NCBI GenBank assembly: GCA_014338405.1
Contig: JTDE01001545.1
Location: 9,083 to 73,082, forward strand
Origin: Paragonimus skrjabini miyazakii
Taxonomy: Eukaryota > Platyhelminthes > Trematoda > Plagiorchiida > Troglotrematidae
Direction: 5' to 3'
Length of the DNA: 64,000 nt
Shown: one piece after another, positions 62,382 through 64,000 of the stretch
How positions within the stretch are numbered: the stretch's first letter is position 1
Layout: the number at the start of each line of letters is the position of its first letter
Notes under the pieces: model-generated
What the model was told of the DNA's origin: nothing
Seen by the model: the letters and a program-made list of their open reading frames with translations, nothing else
Databases searched by the model: none
Position numbers and translations under genes: made by a program

Positions 62382-64000
62382 CTGAAATACAGTCATAACG
62401 ATAGAGTAAGCTGTGCAAATACAATAATGACAGCAGTTTATTAGTTGTTTTGTAGGTGACGATAAACATTCACTTTGCAATTACCCCCACTTGTTCGAAT
62501 TCGCACAAATGAGTGGAATTAACCCTAATTATGGTGGTCCTGTACTCTGACCACCTCATATGGACATAAAAAGCTGCCACTTCACGTGAAACGTGAGAAG
62601 AGTTATTATTTTGTGCAGTATAGTTTGGTTTAGTTTGTGTGAGGGAACACGGGGGCGAATTGTCATTTGAGCAGTCTAAAGTTCGATTGGTACTTAACAG
62701 TTGACAAGATCTGTCACGACTAGCTTGACTACCTACGATACAACTAGTAAAACGTTTTCAGGCGGGTTTACACTAGTTGAAATTGAATTTTAGAAATATT
62801 CAGTGTAGGTAAACCACTAGTACATGTTTAACTCAGGAGTGGATATTAGCTTACTCTTCCAAATATTGATCGAAAGAACTCAAAGCAAGGCAGCAACTAG
62901 GTGGATTTGCAAAATGGACGGTAGTATGGACGAGCCTGAAACGTGTTACCTAATATAACAATAAACGGTTGCTTATTGTAGCAATCGTAATTGCAAAAAT
63001 TTCCCATTTTTCCATTTTCTGCTTTTGCACACACAATGTGGACTACTGGATAAACCGTCTTCCTGTGACTCATCACTTTCGTTCCAGAAAATAGAAACAA
63101 AAACCTATCCTTGTCTACAGGACGATCTAACCATCACTACAACAGTGTGTGAAGCTAGGTTAGTGTTATAAATCTACATTGTACCTAATTTTGATGAAAC
63201 TACATTTCGCCAAGATGCATTGATCCCCCATTTTTATGGGTTACCCCAAGTGTATCAAACCGATAATGTGCCACGTTAACCGGTTTTAGACATTTTCAAC
63301 TCGCCGTGCGAACTGTTGTCTGTGTGAACGTCAAATTTACTAGGGACCCTCAAGTGGAACCAACACGGGCAAAACTTGCGTAGTTCATACGATATTTTGA
63401 AAGTGATTAAAAAATGTCAGTGTCAAAGACCATAAAATATTCTGTATGAATATTTCACGCTTATTTAGTGGTATCCCATTGAAGATGACCAGTAAAACTC
63501 ACTTCGGTTACGTCCGATGCACAGTTAATGATATTCATACGACGAACCGAACTCGTATATCTACCAGATTTGTATTTATATTATTGATAAACTACAGGCA
63601 GGAAAACAGGCACCAAGGAAAGCGTTACTGACTATGGATATCCTGTAAAATTGGTAAAACTTACATGATGAACAGGCGCACTGAACTCGTTCAAACGTCT
63701 CGAAAGAAGGATATATTTCTATTTATGCAACTGACTGGGAACCTTCTTTAAAGTGACAGGCACAAAATCAGTTCTTCCCAATGCCGTAAACATTCCTCTC
63801 TCCAGATGCGCTTGATTCAAGCTAATAAGACATTATAACGCAGCAGTAGATGCGCAAAGCCCGTAGCCCACGTAGATACACAGAATACGTGTGAGCATAC
63901 CACTTCTTGTTGGTTTAATGGCATGTGCATGCAAGCCAAAATTGCCCGGAATTGTATCCACTCAAGTGTAAGGCAGTGAAACTGTCAGGGTCAGTCACGG
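62382..64000. other. No recognised feature
   Basis: I see only short open frames (at most 67 codons) and no repeats shared with the rest of the window. Confidence 0.4.

Overview
The window reads as AT-rich nuclear DNA from a metazoan, most likely a flatworm and probably a digenean trematode. Exons are short, bounded by GT/AG sites and separated by introns of about 0.1-7 kb. The repeats are decayed LINE, Penelope-like (GIY-YIG) and tRNA-derived SINE copies of the kinds common in fluke genomes. The phylum is inferred from remembered protein and repeat resemblance, not from a search. No bacterial operons, rRNA genes, intact tRNA genes or CRISPR arrays were seen.

The main gene is on the + strand. 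Four exons (5474-5602, 7951-8095, 15115-15287, 17575-18055) join in phase into one protein kinase-like fold closest, from memory, to the inactive kinase TEX14 (intercellular-bridge family). The HRD catalytic loop is HCN, the DFG motif is GNF and the VAIK lysine is histidine, so it should be a pseudokinase. Two weak upstream exons (4211-4349, 4424-4453) may belong to its N-terminal part. Further downstream on the same strand, five exons (32403-32599, 34896-35325, 36303-36753, 37363-37748, 40217-40479) form an unbroken phase-compatible chain coding for a hydrophilic Ser/Thr-rich, probably disordered region. A sixth exon (about 40811-41272) probably continues it. This may be the long C-terminal tail of the same protein, but the link across 18-32 kb is not proven. 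Isolated candidate exons lie at 24811-24984 and 50684-50830, and a possible membrane-protein exon of another gene lies at 62293-62381 on the - strand.

The rest is intron or intergenic sequence carrying relics: a SINE-like family in at least six diverged copies; Penelope-like GIY-YIG fragments at 26380-26880 (+), 49545-49850 (-), 49857-50210 (+) and 51985-52310 (-), the middle two as a head-to-head pair with inverted 3' tails; and a frameshifted LINE reverse-transcriptase fragment at 53240-54240 (-). There is also a perfect 94-bp tandem duplication at 23985-24172. The most interesting items are the pseudokinase with its disordered tail, the head-to-head Penelope pair, and the SINE family with its apparent permuted or dimeric copy.
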